Part shown: one piece after another, positions 50,901 through 57,861 of the stretch
How positions within the stretch are numbered: position 1 is the stretch's first letter
Layout of the letters: each line of letters starts with the position of its first letter
Source of the DNA: an uncultured Sphaerochaeta sp.
Lineage (GTDB): Bacteria > Spirochaetota > Spirochaetia > Sphaerochaetales > Sphaerochaetaceae
Assembly: GCF_963667405.1 (NCBI RefSeq)
Contig: NZ_OY763408.1
Coordinates: 62,001-126,000, forward strand
Direction of reading: 5' to 3'
Length of the DNA: 64,000 nucleotides
Notes under the pieces: generated by a model
The model's database searches: none
What the model saw: the letters and a program-made list of their open reading frames with translations, nothing else
What the model was told of the DNA's origin: nothing
Made by a program: the position numbers and the translations under genes

Positions 50901-51129
50901 CCTCCTGGGTCAGGTATTTGTGATGCAGGAGAAACCAGAGCAGGCTGCGGTGTTGTTCCTCCCCGATGGAGGGAACGGTCTTGTCATAGATGGTGATCGC
51001 CAGTTCCTTGGGAGGACTCATCTGGTGCAGGGCGAAGGGAAGGCTCACCACCACGAGGATGATGAGCAGCAGAAGCGCAAGGTTGCGCGTATCGGCGCGT
51101 CCGGGTTTCTTGATCTTGCGTCGTTTCAT
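47947..51129 (-). CDS. Membrane-anchored clan GH-A glycoside hydrolase-like protein
   Basis: The 1060-residue protein has a basic N terminus (MKRRKIKKPGR), one uncleaved membrane helix (about 19-36) and a large extracytoplasmic part. A central TIM barrel (about 430-770) shows MNLGTAMPGKWFTEFPQ, GVNTLRIYTLLDP, GRELEPHEV with candidate acid/base Glu553 and VVAEFGIATG with candidate nucleophile Glu710, the beta-4/beta-7 Glu pair of GH2/GH5-type enzymes. The flanks (about 40-420 and 780-1060) are unassigned. It may trim the polymer made by the downstream glycosyltransferase. TATACT 7 nt before ATG 51129 implies a leaderless start and heads the operon. Confidence 0.72.
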   Translation of the reverse strand: MKRRKIKKPGRADTRNLALLLLIILVVVSLPFALHQMSPPKELAITIYDKTVPSIGEEQHRSLLWFLLHHKYLTQEGMFFSKAGSYLGYHPGKEDPIRDLSLLDERTDVLYLADTYGIYRNAEGLSRSGEATGVSNLIWGGASESDAEAIRTFLNQDKSSTVIAEYNTFATPTPSYVQAELYQLLGTRWTGWTGMYVHDLSPKGEVPAWILQQFGESWEYEGKGIILSNIHDEVVVLREGIELGPDALQFQFTEEGTRRLGLSGSLPYSQLFDITESLAGTTVLATYALDTTAGGAELLASYGIPSSFPAIQLKQTAHHLSYYFSGNWAFSRDKLRFSRAMGLDTLMQRVAAGEKAFLWKIYLPLLKAILEEAQQRKHFVIPQEESKPFLEKDVELTARTQGREIQVFKDGTWQPLFIYGMNLGTAMPGKWFTEFPQDKSLYYRWLKQMGELGVNTLRIYTLLDPEFYQAFSLYNRLHPDTQLYLLQEVWPEEEPPGHDYLRPAYQQSFEEEIRHVVDAVHGRASIAERKGRAWGTYTADVSPYLIGYLVGRELEPHEVEETDAQHEGYRFIGQYLSTTTDASPTESWLAQSCNFLLSYEEKTYNRQTPVSIVNWPTLDFLEHDSERDEEGKKVREYNDRTTVDINHLVLGEKNKAGLFGSYHIYPNYPDFMNNEPSFDLYTDAKGRFRYGGYLKAFMEGHSTYPAVVAEFGIATGMGNAHTSPDGYHHGGLDEQAQAQGIIRMFEAMKAEGYSGGIIFEWMDEWAKKTWTTEPFMVPYDRQILWHNSIDPEQNYGILAYEAVKPARSGATYTADSFIRRVEVRSDVSFLTLDITLAKPLNFGMEQLLVGIDTLYRNRGEQKYLPSLDILSETGMEYLVILDGAQTSRLLAIKEADYTKFGFSTSEGLQQHAAFLAMEKLINKKRALGDGTPIEARYEDASLLRYGNLVGSTNHWTMDGNHLEVRIPWTRINISDPSSAQVLDDERTFYSDPLRDVIATSATDALVLSVVAANKAGSTVLDATSSISYTLPTWNQPVYQERLKTSYPLLAAYFSEEHAHD

Positions 51130-51136
51130 TGGATTC

Positions 51137-51142
51137 AGTATA
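51137..51142 (-). promoter_or_regulatory. -10 box of the polysaccharide operon
   Basis: TATACT on the minus strand, 7 nt before ATG 51129, no SD. TTTTGC (51160-51165) is a weak -35 at 17 bp. Confidence 0.5.
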
Positions 51143-51275
51143 GAGCATGAGGTGTGCGTGCAAAAGGGAAATGCATGAGAGCTGAACACACTTTCTTCGT
51201 ATGTACAGTGTATTTCCATGGCAATCTTCGGTATATCGTGACAATTGTCACCTGCTTTGCCTCATGTGTTGGGTA

Positions 51276-51281
51276 TATGCT
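51276..51281 (+). promoter_or_regulatory. -10 box of the ABC-2 exporter operon
   Basis: TATGCT ends 6 nt before an in-frame GTG (51288), which argues for a leaderless GTG start rather than the later ATG at 51303. Confidence 0.45.
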
Positions 51282-51287
51282 CTGCGT

Positions 51288-52241
51288 GTGAGGTACACAG
51301 CCATGGTATTACAGGTGCGCGAAGTCATGAAACGGTTCAATGCAAATCTTGCTCTGGATGGATGTTCCCTGGAAGTTGAGAAAGGGGAAGTCATCGGTTT
51401 GCTCGGTCCGAACGGAGCGGGCAAGACCACCTGCATCCGCAGTATCATCGGCCTGATTCCCGTAGATGAGGGAACCATAACGGTCTTTGGGATGCATCAG
51501 GATGGGAGAAACAAGGAAATCCGCAAGAAAATCGGCTACGTCACCCAGGAGATTACCCTCTATGAGGAGATGAGCGGGAAGGACAACCTTGCCTTCTTTG
51601 CCTCCCTGTATGGGATGAAAAAACAAGAGATTGCCGTCCGCATGGCTGAAGTGGCTGCCATCATTGGTCTGGAAGGCCGGCTCGCTGACAAGGTCAAGCA
51701 CTATAGCGGGGGCATGAAACGGAGGCTCAATATCGGCTGTGCCCTTATGCATTCTCCTGATCTGGTCATCATGGATGAACCTACGGTGGGTATCGACCCC
51801 CAGTCGCGCTCCTTCATCCTGCGCTCGGTCAAGGAGTTGGCCAAGGAGGGGGCGACCATCATCTACACATCCCACTATATTGAGGAAGTGGAGGCGGTTG
51901 CCTCGCGCATATACATCATGGACAACGGGCACATCATAGCCCAGGGAACCTTGGCCCAATTGGTTGCCCGCATCCAAGGGGACCATGTCATTGAAGTGGA
52001 GGTGCGCTTGGGCACAGAGGAAGTCAGAACCCGTCTGCTTTCGATTCCTGACGTCAAGGAAGTGGTGTTGGAGGGCAATCGCTACCGCATCATCGTGCCT
52101 GCGGGTATTCCTATCCTGGACAAGATCCTGCACGTGTTTGCCAACTTGCCGTTGGTTTCCGTCAATACCAAGCAACCAAACCTGGAGGATGTGTTTCTTA
52201 CCTTGACCGGCAAACAGCTGCGTGATGAGGTGAAGTCATGA
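51288..52241 (+). CDS. ABC-2 exporter ATP-binding protein
   Basis: The 317-residue protein is a single ABC ATPase of the CcmA/NatA type. Walker A GPNGAGKTTC, signature YSGGMKRRLNI, Walker B LVIMDEPTVGIDPQ and H-loop TSHYIEEVE are intact, and a C-terminal extension (about 225-310) carries DUF4162-like sequence. It powers the two ABC-2 permeases that follow. The start is uncertain: GTG 51288 fits the promoter, ATG 51303 is the conventional choice. It ends with ATGA overlap. The two-component genes downstream probably control it, as in LiaRS- or NatKR-like drug/lipid exporters. Confidence 0.88.
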   Translation: MRYTAMVLQVREVMKRFNANLALDGCSLEVEKGEVIGLLGPNGAGKTTCIRSIIGLIPVDEGTITVFGMHQDGRNKEIRKKIGYVTQEITLYEEMSGKDNLAFFASLYGMKKQEIAVRMAEVAAIIGLEGRLADKVKHYSGGMKRRLNIGCALMHSPDLVIMDEPTVGIDPQSRSFILRSVKELAKEGATIIYTSHYIEEVEAVASRIYIMDNGHIIAQGTLAQLVARIQGDHVIEVEVRLGTEEVRTRLLSIPDVKEVVLEGNRYRIIVPAGIPILDKILHVFANLPLVSVNTKQPNLEDVFLTLTGKQLRDEVKS

Positions 52242-52969
52242 TCGGATTCCACTTGAAACGGGCTTCCAAGGATGTGGTAGGCGAAGTCATCCTGATCCTT
52301 TTCCCCCTCGTTCTCATCTTCTTTTTTGACTACCTCTACCGGAATATCGGCATTGAGACGGGCATGGAGACAGGTACTCAGTCGAGGGTGTCGGTGCTTG
52401 CCATCGGGTTTGCCCTGACCTTTCAGATCTATGCTTCGGCGATGAGCTTTGAGACCCTCAGTGAGGACCTGTTCACCGCAATGCACGACCGACTTTTTGC
52501 ATCTCCTACCGAAGGGAGGTCTCTGGTGCTTTCGGTGCTCGCGAGTGGAACCGTGGTGAGTTTCTTGCAGTCGGTAGTCATACTTGTCTTCTCCATCATC
52601 ATACTGGGGGCTGCAATTCCAAACCTTGCCTTCATCCTGGCCATTCTCCTGCTTTCGGTGCTCTTCAACCAGCTGCTGGGCACCATCCTGCTGCTGTGGT
52701 GTGGTTCTCCAAAGGTGGCAAACATCGTAACCACTGTGTACGGATCGGTGGTTCCCATGATCATCGGGCTCTACTTTCCGCTTCCCAAGTATGCACTGGT
52801 TCGGTTCCTCCGTCTGTATGGAACTCCGATGAGTCTTGCCAATACAACCGTTCTGGCGGTTATGGAGGGAGATTGGGCGCGAGCCATCACCACGCTTGCT
52901 CCCTTGCTCATCCTCACGGTGGCCCTGTTTGTCTTGCTCAAGGGTTTGGTAAGGAGGGTGGTGGTATGA
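52238..52969 (+). CDS. ABC-2 type permease 1
   Basis: The 243-residue inner-membrane protein has six hydrophobic helices (for example VILILFPLVLIFFFDYLY near the N terminus) and the ABC-2 layout with a long extracytoplasmic loop after helix 1. Substrate cannot be assigned. It overlaps the ATPase gene and the second permease gene by 4 nt each, so a heteromeric exporter is expected. Confidence 0.85.
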   Translation: MIGFHLKRASKDVVGEVILILFPLVLIFFFDYLYRNIGIETGMETGTQSRVSVLAIGFALTFQIYASAMSFETLSEDLFTAMHDRLFASPTEGRSLVLSVLASGTVVSFLQSVVILVFSIIILGAAIPNLAFILAILLLSVLFNQLLGTILLLWCGSPKVANIVTTVYGSVVPMIIGLYFPLPKYALVRFLRLYGTPMSLANTTVLAVMEGDWARAITTLAPLLILTVALFVLLKGLVRRVVV

Positions 52970-53643
52970 CGATTTTCTTGCTCTCCTTGCGTTCAAATCT
53001 CCGGCAGAAGAGTTCTTTCCTTCTTTTGGTGGGCTTCCCGCTGGTGTTGCTGTTCATTCCTTCCATGAATGGATCGCTTCCGATGGGGCTGAGCCTCTAC
53101 GGTCTGCTCAATTTGTATTCAGCATTCCTGATGACCCGGCCGGTGATGGAGGACCGGATGCGCAAGGTTGTGGTGAGAATTGCCGCATCCCCGGTTTCCC
53201 ATGCCAGATACCTGTTCAGTCATCTCGGTGCGGCCATGGTATTGCTTGCCTTGCAAGCGACGCTCTTCGTAATCGCTTGTGCCTTTCGGTTTGGATTGGG
53301 TCTTACCAACTATCTCCTGCTTTGGTTGCTCTATCTTGCCTACAGTGTGATGGTGCTCTCCTTTGCGCTTGCCTGGAATACCATGTTTCGGTCGTATACC
53401 ACCAGTTTTGCACTGTTCAGTGGGGTTGGCTCCATCATGTGCTTGGTCAGCGGGCTCTCATTTCCCCTGCATCTGCTGCCGCAAAGCATACAGCGCTTGG
53501 TGCGGATTCTCCCCACCTACTGGCTTGCACACGCACTTGCCGCCCTCTATCAACAGAACGGCGCTGGTATCCTGCTTGCTGCTGTGGTACTCTTGGTATT
53601 TGCAGGGATATTTCTCTTGTTGGGAAGTAAAAGGAGATTCTAG
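52966..53643 (+). CDS. ABC-2 type permease 2
   Basis: The 225-residue inner-membrane protein has six helices with ABC-2 features (PVMEDRMRKVVVRIAASPVS; CLVSGLSFPLHLLPQSIQ; LPTYWLAHAL). AAGGAGGG and an ATGA overlap set the ATG at 52966 although the frame is open 270 bases earlier. It pairs with permease 1. A histidine kinase gene follows after 3 nt. Confidence 0.85.
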   Translation: MTIFLLSLRSNLRQKSSFLLLVGFPLVLLFIPSMNGSLPMGLSLYGLLNLYSAFLMTRPVMEDRMRKVVVRIAASPVSHARYLFSHLGAAMVLLALQATLFVIACAFRFGLGLTNYLLLWLLYLAYSVMVLSFALAWNTMFRSYTTSFALFSGVGSIMCLVSGLSFPLHLLPQSIQRLVRILPTYWLAHALAALYQQNGAGILLAAVVLLVFAGIFLLLGSKRRF

Positions 53644-53646
53644 AGG

Positions 53647-54738
53647 TTGGCAGGCAGCAGGTTTCAGACTGGGTATGAGGTGGTGGAGAGGGTGGTGTTG
53701 CTCGCTCTGCTGCTCATTGCTTTTTGTCTGCTCTTTCCCGTCCTTGATTCCCTGATGTTCGTCCTGTTTCTCCTCTTGGTTTTCTCCCTTCTCTTGCGAT
53801 GGAGGTTTCGCCTCACCGCCACCTGGATGGTGTTGGACGCTTCCTTTCTGGTGCTCATCTCCCTGTTTTATCCTGATGCATCGTTGTTGCTTGGCTTGTA
53901 TGTATGGTATTTCGCCGTTGAGGAGAGACCCCTGCTCGCTCTAGCCTTCCTTGCGGTTTCGTATTCCCTGCTTGAGCCACAGCGTTTCCTTTTTCCCCTG
54001 CTGTGCTTGGTGCTTGGCCTTTTGCTTGCCCGTTGGAAGGTTGAGCGGCGTGTGCTGTTGGGGCAAGCCGATGCGTTGCGGCTCCATCTCCATCGGTTGG
54101 AAGCGGAGCAGGTACGCCTGCTTCTGGATTATCAGGATGCCCAGCAACTTTCCCGCCTTGAGGAGCGCTCCCATATTGCCCAGATTCTCCACGACAGCCT
54201 GGGCCATGAGCTGACCGGAGCGCATCTTTCTGCCAAGATGGTACGCTCCTTGTTCGATAAGGGCGATATTGAGCGGGCAAAGGAGAGTCAGGACAAGGTG
54301 ATCGACAGGTTGGAGCGCAGTCTGGGGCAGTTGAGGATGGCTGTTCGGGATTTGGAAAGCGATCCCGAGGTCGAGAAATTCCGTTTGGATTCCTTGCTCA
54401 AGGAGTTTGCCTATCCGGTTGAGAAGCATATTCGTGGTGATTTGCTGCTGGTTCCCGCTTCGGTTCGCCAGTTGCTCTATGCCTGCCTTACCGAGGCACT
54501 GACCAACGTTGCCAAGCATGCCAAACCGAGTTTCGTACGCTTGCAAATCGATTCGAGCCAGACTATGGTACGCATGATGCTGGAGAACGATGGGCTTGGT
54601 ACGGAAGCGGAGCAGGCTGGTGGGAATGGGCTGAGGTACATGCGCAGGCGTGTGGAAGCGGCAGGGGGCAGCCTTTCTGCGCAGAAGGACACTACGTTTC
54701 GCCTGATTGTGGTCATTCCGTTCCCTGGGGGTCACTGA
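53647..54738 (+). CDS. Sensor histidine kinase (HisKA_3/NarL type)
   Basis: The 363-residue protein has five or six N-terminal membrane helices (about 15-125), a coiled coil (about 130-170), the HisKA_3 phosphorylation site ERSHIAQILHDSLGHEL with the His in LHDSLG, and a HATPase_c domain (TEALTNVAKHAKP N-box; GNGLRYMRRRVEAAGG). It begins at TTG, 9 nt after AGGAGA. With little periplasmic sequence, it may sense the ABC-2 exporter or the membrane itself. The response regulator follows 1 nt after its stop. Confidence 0.88.
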   Translation: MAGSRFQTGYEVVERVVLLALLLIAFCLLFPVLDSLMFVLFLLLVFSLLLRWRFRLTATWMVLDASFLVLISLFYPDASLLLGLYVWYFAVEERPLLALAFLAVSYSLLEPQRFLFPLLCLVLGLLLARWKVERRVLLGQADALRLHLHRLEAEQVRLLLDYQDAQQLSRLEERSHIAQILHDSLGHELTGAHLSAKMVRSLFDKGDIERAKESQDKVIDRLERSLGQLRMAVRDLESDPEVEKFRLDSLLKEFAYPVEKHIRGDLLLVPASVRQLLYACLTEALTNVAKHAKPSFVRLQIDSSQTMVRMMLENDGLGTEAEQAGGNGLRYMRRRVEAAGGSLSAQKDTTFRLIVVIPFPGGH

Positions 54739-54739
54739 A

Positions 54740-55351
54740 GTGAGAATTGTTCTTGTGGATGATGATGAACTGGTGCTGGAGTCTCTTTCCGTCTTGCTCG
54801 CCGAGGATGAGGATGTGCATGTTGTGGGGTGTGCGGCAAATGGTGCGGAAGCACTGGAACTGCTGGGGAAACTGGCAGTGGATGTGGTGCTCCTGGATGT
54901 CCAGATGCCGGTTATGGATGGCATCGAGGCAGCCCAGCGTATCAAGGCACAGTTTCCCCGCATCAAGATCCTGATGCTCACCACCTTTGCCGACTACCGT
55001 ACCGTTCATCGGGCGTTGGAAGCAGGGGCTTCGGGTTTCCTGCTTAAAAGTGATCCTACCGAGAAGCAGGTGATGACGATCAAGGCTGTGCATCAGGGGC
55101 TTCCTGTCATCAGCGAACAGGCACTGAAGAGTTTTTCCGACCCGTTGGTGTTCAATGATTTGAGTAGGAGCGAGCAAGAGGTGTTGCAGCAACTCTCTGA
55201 TGGGCTTTCGAACAAGGAGATAGCCGCCCGTCTTTGCCTGAGTGAGGGAACGGTGCGCAATGTGATATCGGTGATGTTGGATAAGCTGGCCTTGCGTGAC
55301 CGCACCCAACTTGCCATTGCCTACTGGCAGCGAAAGAGTAGAGGGAGGTAG
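54740..55351 (+). CDS. NarL/LuxR-family response regulator
   Basis: The 203-residue protein has a receiver domain (about 1-118) with acidic pocket VDDDE, phosphoacceptor Asp in VVLLDVQMPVMDG, Thr in LTTFAD and Lys in LKSD, and a GerE-type HTH (about 138-198: LSRSEQEVLQQLSDGLSNKE, then GTVRNVISVMLDKL). Start is GTG 54740. It is the partner of the kinase upstream and probably regulates the exporter genes of the same operon. Confidence 0.93.
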   Translation: MRIVLVDDDELVLESLSVLLAEDEDVHVVGCAANGAEALELLGKLAVDVVLLDVQMPVMDGIEAAQRIKAQFPRIKILMLTTFADYRTVHRALEAGASGFLLKSDPTEKQVMTIKAVHQGLPVISEQALKSFSDPLVFNDLSRSEQEVLQQLSDGLSNKEIAARLCLSEGTVRNVISVMLDKLALRDRTQLAIAYWQRKSRGR

Positions 55352-55352
55352 C

Positions 55353-55553
55353 ATGCGTGACTTGATCATCCTTATCGGCATCTATGCAGCGGCGGTGCTG
55401 TTGGCAGGCTTTGGCATTGTGTCGCTGATCAAAGGGAAGAGCACTTCAGATGTGCAGGATCCACCGATGGCAAAGCCGGTGGCCAAACCTCTGGTTTCCA
55501 CCGAGGATATGCTCTACGGATGGGGAAAGGAAGAGGAGGAAGCAAAACAATGA
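55353..55553 (+). CDS. Small single-span membrane protein with acidic tail
   Basis: The 66-residue protein has one N-terminal hydrophobic helix (LIILIGIYAAAVLLAGFGIVS), a basic juxtamembrane patch (LIKGKST), a Pro/Lys linker and an acidic C terminus (GKEEEEAKQ). GGGAGGT before ATG 55353 gives a strong start. It lies 1 nt after the response regulator and overlaps the esterase gene by 4 nt, tying the two-component operon to the esterase and perhaps the dehydratase genes. No family is recognised. Confidence 0.65.
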   Translation: MRDLIILIGIYAAAVLLAGFGIVSLIKGKSTSDVQDPPMAKPVAKPLVSTEDMLYGWGKEEEEAKQ

Positions 55554-56203
55554 GGCAACTGTTTCTCCTCGGGGACTCCACGTGTGCGGAAAAGGAGGCT
55601 GACAAGCGTCCGGAGACGGGGTGGGGAATGATGATGCAGGAGTTGGTCGGCCCCTCCTTTTCGGTGGTGAATCTTGCTCTCAATGGACGCAGCACCAAGT
55701 CATTCCTTCAGGAAGGGGTGTTTGGGAAGTGCCATAAGGCTCTGAAAGCTGGAGATGTGGTCATGATCCAATTCGGCCATAATGACAGCAAGGAGGATGA
55801 CCAGCGCCATACCGATCCCTGGACCACCTATCAGGGCAATCTCGCCTTCATGGCAGAGCAGGTGCGCCAGAAAGGTGCCTATCCGATACTCCTGACCCCC
55901 ATCTGTCGCAGGCGTTTTACCGAAGAAGGCGTTCTGGTCCAGACGCATGGCGACTATCCCTCTGCCATGATCGCCCTCGCCAAAGGCAGGGGCTATCCTC
56001 TGCTCGATCTTACCAAGGAGACGTTCCAGTTGCTCTCCCACCTGGGAGTCCAGGCGTCAAAACGGTTGTTTTTGCATCTGGCGCCTGCAGAGCATCCCAA
56101 CTACCCTGAGGGCGCAGCCGATGATACCCATCTCAATGAATTGGGAGCCGCTGTTGTTGCCAAAAAGGTAACCGAGCTTTTCTTGCGTCTCAATCTTGTA
56201 TGA
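55550..56203 (+). CDS. SGNH/GDSL esterase (rhamnogalacturonan acetylesterase-like)
   Basis: The 217-residue protein has all four SGNH blocks: GDSTCAEK (Ser), GRSTKSF (Gly), FGHNDSKEDD (Asn) and DDTHLNELGA (Asp-His). That arrangement matches rhamnogalacturonan acetylesterase (RGAE/YxiM) proteins, which remove acetyl groups from pectin fragments. There is no signal peptide, so it works on imported oligosaccharides. Neighbouring UxaA-type genes fit uronate use. Start overlaps the small membrane protein gene (ATGA). Confidence 0.88.
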   Translation: MRQLFLLGDSTCAEKEADKRPETGWGMMMQELVGPSFSVVNLALNGRSTKSFLQEGVFGKCHKALKAGDVVMIQFGHNDSKEDDQRHTDPWTTYQGNLAFMAEQVRQKGAYPILLTPICRRRFTEEGVLVQTHGDYPSAMIALAKGRGYPLLDLTKETFQLLSHLGVQASKRLFLHLAPAEHPNYPEGAADDTHLNELGAAVVAKKVTELFLRLNLV

Positions 56204-56291
56204 CAGAATCCTGAAATTGTAATGCTTGGCTCTTTTCCCTCATCCGGTTTTCTTCTAGGATGGTGTGCAATGCTTGCGGGGGAGCTGGGAT

Positions 56292-56597
56292 ATGGATATA
56301 CAGGCGATCAAGATAGACAACAAGGATACGGTGGCGACCTGCATGCAGGATGCACACATTGGTGATTTGGTGACGCTCACTTCTCCATTTCGGGAGACGT
56401 TGCTTTGCATCTCCACCATACCTGCGTGGCACAAGATTGCCTTGGTGGACATCAAGGCAGGGGATGCAATCTTAAAGTACGGCGAGTGTATCGGAACAGC
56501 CACCGAGCCTATCGGGAAGGGTGGGTGGGTGTCTCATCTGAATGTGGTGGGAGCTGACCGCCAGTACGATGAAGAGTTTTGGCAGGAGGCCCTTTGA
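56292..56597 (+). CDS. UxaA-family dehydratase small subunit (SAF domain)
   Basis: The 101-residue protein matches the SAF domain that forms the N terminus of altronate and galactarate dehydratases; HIGDLVTLTSPF, IPAWHKIAL and AILKYGECIGTAT are seen. In E. coli UxaA this domain is fused to the catalytic part; here it is a separate gene whose stop and the next start share one base (TGATG). It would dehydrate a sugar acid to a 2-keto-3-deoxy acid. GGGGGAG precedes ATG 56292. Confidence 0.85.
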   Translation: MDIQAIKIDNKDTVATCMQDAHIGDLVTLTSPFRETLLCISTIPAWHKIALVDIKAGDAILKYGECIGTATEPIGKGGWVSHLNVVGADRQYDEEFWQEAL

Positions 56598-57757
56598 TGC
56601 AGTTTTTGGGATACAAGCGTTCTGAGGGAAGAAGCGGGGTGCGCAATCTTGTGCTGGTCCTTCCTACCTGCGGGTGTGCAAGCGAGACAGCCAGGATCGT
56701 GGCAAACCAGGTGCAGGGTACAGTGAATGTGATCATCAACACAGGCTGTGCCGATGTGGAGGCGAATACCGAGCTGACCCAACGGATACTCACCGGCTTT
56801 GCCCTCAATCCGAATGTCTTTGCGGTGGTCATCATCGGTCTTGGGTGTGAGACGGTGGGGCATACGGAGCTGAGGCAAAAAATCCAGAAAGAAACTTCCA
56901 AACCTGTCGTCTCCTTCGGCATCCAGGAGGAGGGGGGAACCCTCAAGACTGCTGCAAAGGCGGTCTCCGCTGCCCGCGAGCTGGTAGCACAGGCAAGCAT
57001 GCAGCAACGCATTCCCTGTGATGTCTCCGAGCTGTTGGTGGGGTTGGAGTGTGGTGGCAGTGATGCCACCAGCGGCCTTGCCGCCAATCCTGCCCTTGGG
57101 TTGTGTTGCGACCGCCTGATTGACGAGGGCGCTTCCACCATGCTCAGTGAGACGATTGAGTTCATTGGTGCTGAGCATATTCTGGCGAGGCGCGCGGCCA
57201 ACAAGGAAGTCCACGATCAGATCATCGGCATCTGCAAGGCATACGAGGAGCATCTTGCCTCGGCAGGGCAGAGTTGCCGTGCCGGTCAGCCGACTCCGGG
57301 CAACAAGGAGGGTGGGCTCTCCACCTTGGAGGAGAAGAGCCTTGGTTGCATCAAGAAGGGTGGTTCGCGTCCGATTGTAGAGGTGCTTCAGGAGGCTGTG
57401 CGTCCCACCAAGCAGGGTTCGATCATCATGGATACCCCGGGTTACGATATCGCATCCATCACCAGCATGGTCGCCGGTGGGTGTCAGCTGGTGGCCTTCA
57501 CCACCGGCAGGGGCACCCCTACCGGCATTGCTCTTGCACCGGTGCTCAAGATTACGGGCAACCGGGAAACCTACCGGCATATGCTGGACAATATGGATAC
57601 CGATGTGAGTGGCATCATCGGAGGGGAGTACTCCCTTGAGGATGGGGCAAATCGTATCTACGACGATATCCTCTCTGTCTGCAACGGCAAGCTCACCAAG
57701 GCGGAGGCTTTCGGTTTTTCCGATGTCTGCATTGACCATGTGTGTAGGTTCATCTAG
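56597..57757 (+). CDS. UxaA-family dehydratase large subunit
   Basis: The 386-residue catalytic subunit of an altronate/galactarate-type Fe-dependent dehydratase shows GYKRSEGRSGVRNLVLVLPT, then CGCASET and IGLGCE cysteines and LECGGSDATSGLAANPA, the strongest family signature. The C-terminal part has DTPGYDIASITSMVAGGCQ. Together with the SAF protein it should turn D-altronate or a similar aldonate into a 2-keto-3-deoxy product, which could feed an aldolase such as the HpcH-type enzyme at 31.9 kb. Substrate is inferred only. Confidence 0.88.
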   Translation: MQFLGYKRSEGRSGVRNLVLVLPTCGCASETARIVANQVQGTVNVIINTGCADVEANTELTQRILTGFALNPNVFAVVIIGLGCETVGHTELRQKIQKETSKPVVSFGIQEEGGTLKTAAKAVSAARELVAQASMQQRIPCDVSELLVGLECGGSDATSGLAANPALGLCCDRLIDEGASTMLSETIEFIGAEHILARRAANKEVHDQIIGICKAYEEHLASAGQSCRAGQPTPGNKEGGLSTLEEKSLGCIKKGGSRPIVEVLQEAVRPTKQGSIIMDTPGYDIASITSMVAGGCQLVAFTTGRGTPTGIALAPVLKITGNRETYRHMLDNMDTDVSGIIGGEYSLEDGANRIYDDILSVCNGKLTKAEAFGFSDVCIDHVCRFI

Positions 57758-57819
57758 GAAAAAATCAAGAAATATTTCCAGAAGACTAGGTTCTTCCCTT
57801 ACATGCCCAAGAAACCTCT

Positions 57820-57849
57820 TGTATGCTTTTTCTCAGAAAATAGCATACA
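57820..57849 (+). other. Near-palindromic leader element abutting a ribosome site
   Basis: TGTATGCT (57820-57827) and AGCATACA (57842-57849) flank an inner TTTTCT/AGAAAA. The right arm runs into the AGGAGG of the lipoprotein gene, so a hairpin could mask the ribosome site, or a dimeric regulator could bind. Confidence 0.4.
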
Positions 57850-57861
57850 GGAGGTTTTTCT

